DNA of 7,982 nt from the NCBI GenBank assembly GCA_937910975.1, contig CALEMZ010000437.1, positions 1-7,982 of the forward strand, given 5' to 3'. Under the pieces are notes generated by a model that saw only the letters and a list, made by a program, of their open reading frames with translations, did not search any database and was not told where the DNA came from. This document shows positions 6,418 through 7,982 of this stretch, piece after piece (the first letter of the stretch is position 1; the number at the start of each line of letters is the position of its first letter). This DNA is from an uncultured Pseudorhodobacter sp. GTDB lineage: Bacteria; Pseudomonadota; Alphaproteobacteria; Rhodobacterales; Rhodobacteraceae. The translations under genes and the position numbers were made by a program.

Positions 6418-7514
6418 TGCTGTCACTTGATATCACACTGGAATATCTGGGATTTTCGCTTGAGGTGGCGCAAACCATCCCCCAATCGGGCGTGACCGCG
6501 CTTTTTGGTCGGTCCGGGTCGGGGAAATCAACGGTACTGCGGGTGATCGCAGGGCTGGAGACGGGCGCACAGGGCCGGGTGGCTTGGGACGGCGAGGTTT
6601 GGCAGGGGCCGGGCCAGTTTACCCCGCCGCACCAACGCGGGCTGGGCTATGTGTTTCAAGACACACGGCTTTTCCCGCATCTGAGCGTGGCACAAAACTT
6701 GGCCTATGCCGATAAGCGCGCAGGCCACCTACCCGGCCCCGACATGGCAGAGGTAATCACGGCGCTGGACCTGGCCCCCCTACTCGCGCGTCAGCCGCAA
6801 AGCCTGTCTGGCGGCGAACGCTCCCGCTGCGCCATTGGCCGCGCGCTACTGACACGCCCCCGGATGCTGTTGATGGATGAGCCACTCGCCGCTTTGGATG
6901 AGGCGCGCAAGGCCGAGATATTGCCCTATCTGGAACGGCTGCGCGACCAGATCGGCACGCCGATCCTGTATGTCAGCCATAACATGGCCGAAGTTGCACG
7001 GCTGGCCTCGCATCTGATGCTGATTGAGGCGGGCCGCATCACCCATCACGGACCGATTGAGGAACTGCTGGCCGATCCGGCAACCGCCCCAGCCCTAGGC
7101 CTGCGCGAAGCGGGGGCGATGATCCACGCCATATTGGCCGGCCATGATGACGACGGGCTAAGCCGGCTGCAAACCTCGGCCGGAACCGTTTTTCTGCCAC
7201 GGGTGGAGGCCCCCTTGGGCAGCATCTTGCGGGTGCGCATTTTGGCGCAGGATGTCATTTTGGCACGAGAGGCCCCAACGGGGCTTTCCGCGCTTAACAT
7301 CCTGCCTGCCACAGTCACGGCAATACAGATGGGCGCAGGCCCCGGCGCGCTGGTACAGCTGATGTTGGGGGAGGACCGCATCCTCGCGCGGATCACCCGC
7401 CGCTCGGCCAGCGCATTGGGGTTGGAATCCGGCACGCAATGCTTTGCCATCCTCAAGTCCGTCTCGGTCGCACCCGGCAACATCGGCGCGCGCATGGCAC
7501 CGGCTGGCTTGTGA
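6417..7514 (+). CDS. modC: Molybdate ABC transporter ATP-binding protein ModC
   Basis: ModC powers molybdate import by ATP hydrolysis on the cytoplasmic face of ModB. From ATG 6417 it is 365 aa. The ATPase domain has Walker A GRSGSGKS (31-38), the Q-loop Gln81 in YVFQDTRLFPHL, the signature LSGGE (130-134), Walker B LLMDEP (151-156) with Glu155, and the switch His188 in YVSHN. After a linker at about 215-285 comes a C-terminal Mop/TOBE-like region (about 288-352, SALNILPATVTAI...LARITRRSASALGL), the oxyanion-binding regulatory part typical of ModC. A TTG at 6414 would add one codon with a 4-nt overlap; ATG is preferred. No obvious terminator follows the stop before cobS. Confidence 0.96.
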   Translation: MLSLDITLEYLGFSLEVAQTIPQSGVTALFGRSGSGKSTVLRVIAGLETGAQGRVAWDGEVWQGPGQFTPPHQRGLGYVFQDTRLFPHLSVAQNLAYADKRAGHLPGPDMAEVITALDLAPLLARQPQSLSGGERSRCAIGRALLTRPRMLLMDEPLAALDEARKAEILPYLERLRDQIGTPILYVSHNMAEVARLASHLMLIEAGRITHHGPIEELLADPATAPALGLREAGAMIHAILAGHDDDGLSRLQTSAGTVFLPRVEAPLGSILRVRILAQDVILAREAPTGLSALNILPATVTAIQMGAGPGALVQLMLGEDRILARITRRSASALGLESGTQCFAILKSVSVAPGNIGARMAPAGL

Positions 7515-7628
7515 CCGATACAATACTTTAGCGCCTTTCCCTTGCGCCCTTTCGCATAATGTTCCATCACTCGGATGATGAAAACATGCCGGGCCAGACG
7601 TCCGGAAACTTGAGGAAACGGGCGCGCT

Positions 7629-7982
7629 ATGCTGGATGCAAAGACAAAACCAACCGAAGATATCTCTGTTCGTGAGGTTTTCGGGATCGACACTGACATG
7701 AAGATCAAGGGTTTCGCTGAAGCCACGGACCGCGTGCCTGCGATTGACCCGACCTATAAGTTCGATCCCGATACGACTTTGGCGATCCTTGCGGGCTTTG
7801 GTTATAATCGTCGCGTGATGATCCAAGGCTATCACGGCACGGGCAAATCGACGCATATCGAGCAAGTCGGCGCGCGGCTGAACTGGCCCACGGTGCGGGT
7901 GAACCTTGATAGCCACATCTCCCGGATCGACCTGATCGGCAAGGATGCGATCAAGCTGCGCGATGGCAAGCAGGTGACGGAG
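7629..7982 (+). CDS. cobS: Cobaltochelatase subunit CobS, N-terminal part (cut by window edge)
   Basis: CobS is the AAA+ ATPase subunit which, with CobT and CobN, inserts cobalt into hydrogenobyrinic acid a,c-diamide in the aerobic cobalamin pathway. The first 118 codons are open to the right edge. The N-terminus contains ISVREVFGIDTDMKIKGFAE (12-31), and DPTYKFDPDTTLAILAGF (40-57) follows, both characteristic of CobS. Walker A is GYHGTGKST (67-75), in the CobS-typical context MIQGYHGTGKSTHIEQV. The segment VNLDSHISRIDLIGKDAI comes next. ATG 7629 is preceded by GAGGA (7612-7616) with a rather long 12-nt spacer; the known family start supports it. The 114-nt gap after modC holds a CATAAT (7555-7560) that could be a -10 box, but no good -35 at proper spacing. 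Walker B and sensor motifs lie outside the window. Confidence 0.96.
   Translation, partial: MLDAKTKPTEDISVREVFGIDTDMKIKGFAEATDRVPAIDPTYKFDPDTTLAILAGFGYNRRVMIQGYHGTGKSTHIEQVGARLNWPTVRVNLDSHISRIDLIGKDAIKLRDGKQVTE

Noticed and set aside
7046..7916. Two long minus-strand reading frames opposite modC and cobS
   Set aside because: ModC and CobS motifs lie on the plus strand in these positions; the antisense products show no recognisable family features.

Overview
The window looks like a piece of chromosome from an alphaproteobacterium of the Rhodobacteraceae (Rhodobacter/Roseobacter type). The evidence is GC-rich coding sequence, a cytochrome c maturation cluster in the order ccmABCDG (the Rhodobacter helABCDX arrangement) next to aconitase, and a CobS-type cobaltochelatase subunit of the aerobic cobalamin pathway. 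Apart from a possible small protein, all genes belong to well-known families. I see no mobile element, CRISPR array, tRNA or rRNA, and no clear sign of a new defence or biosynthetic system.

Layout: (1) nt 1-547, plus strand, the 3' end of acnA, followed by a strong intrinsic terminator. (2) nt 548-942, a 395-nt gap holding that terminator, a possible 48-codon small-protein ORF with its own ribosome binding site, and a GC-rich hairpin beyond the end of the ccm operon. (3) nt 943-4877, minus strand, read as tgt -> ccmA -> ccmB -> ccmC -> ccmD -> ccmG. Tgt modifies tRNA in the cytoplasm. CcmA/B/C/D form the haem-handling ABC module of cytochrome c maturation System I, and CcmG is the membrane-anchored periplasmic thioredoxin that keeps apocytochrome cysteines reduced. 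CcmE, CcmF and CcmH are not in the window and must be encoded elsewhere. (4) nt 4878-5020, a divergent intergenic region with a perfect 9-bp inverted repeat directly upstream of tgt. (5) nt 5021-7514, plus strand, modA-modB-modC, a complete and tightly coupled molybdate/tungstate ABC importer: periplasmic binding protein, permease, and ATPase with a C-terminal Mop/TOBE-like region. (6) nt 7629-7982, plus strand, the first 118 codons of cobS, cut by the right edge.

The ccm genes are coupled by short overlaps (ccmA/ccmB, ccmC/ccmD, ccmD/ccmG) and so are modA/modB and modB/modC, so each set is very probably co-transcribed and translationally coupled. The most interesting items are the structured tgt leader, the possible small membrane protein between acnA and ccmG, and the direct tgt-ccmA junction, where many relatives carry protein-export genes.
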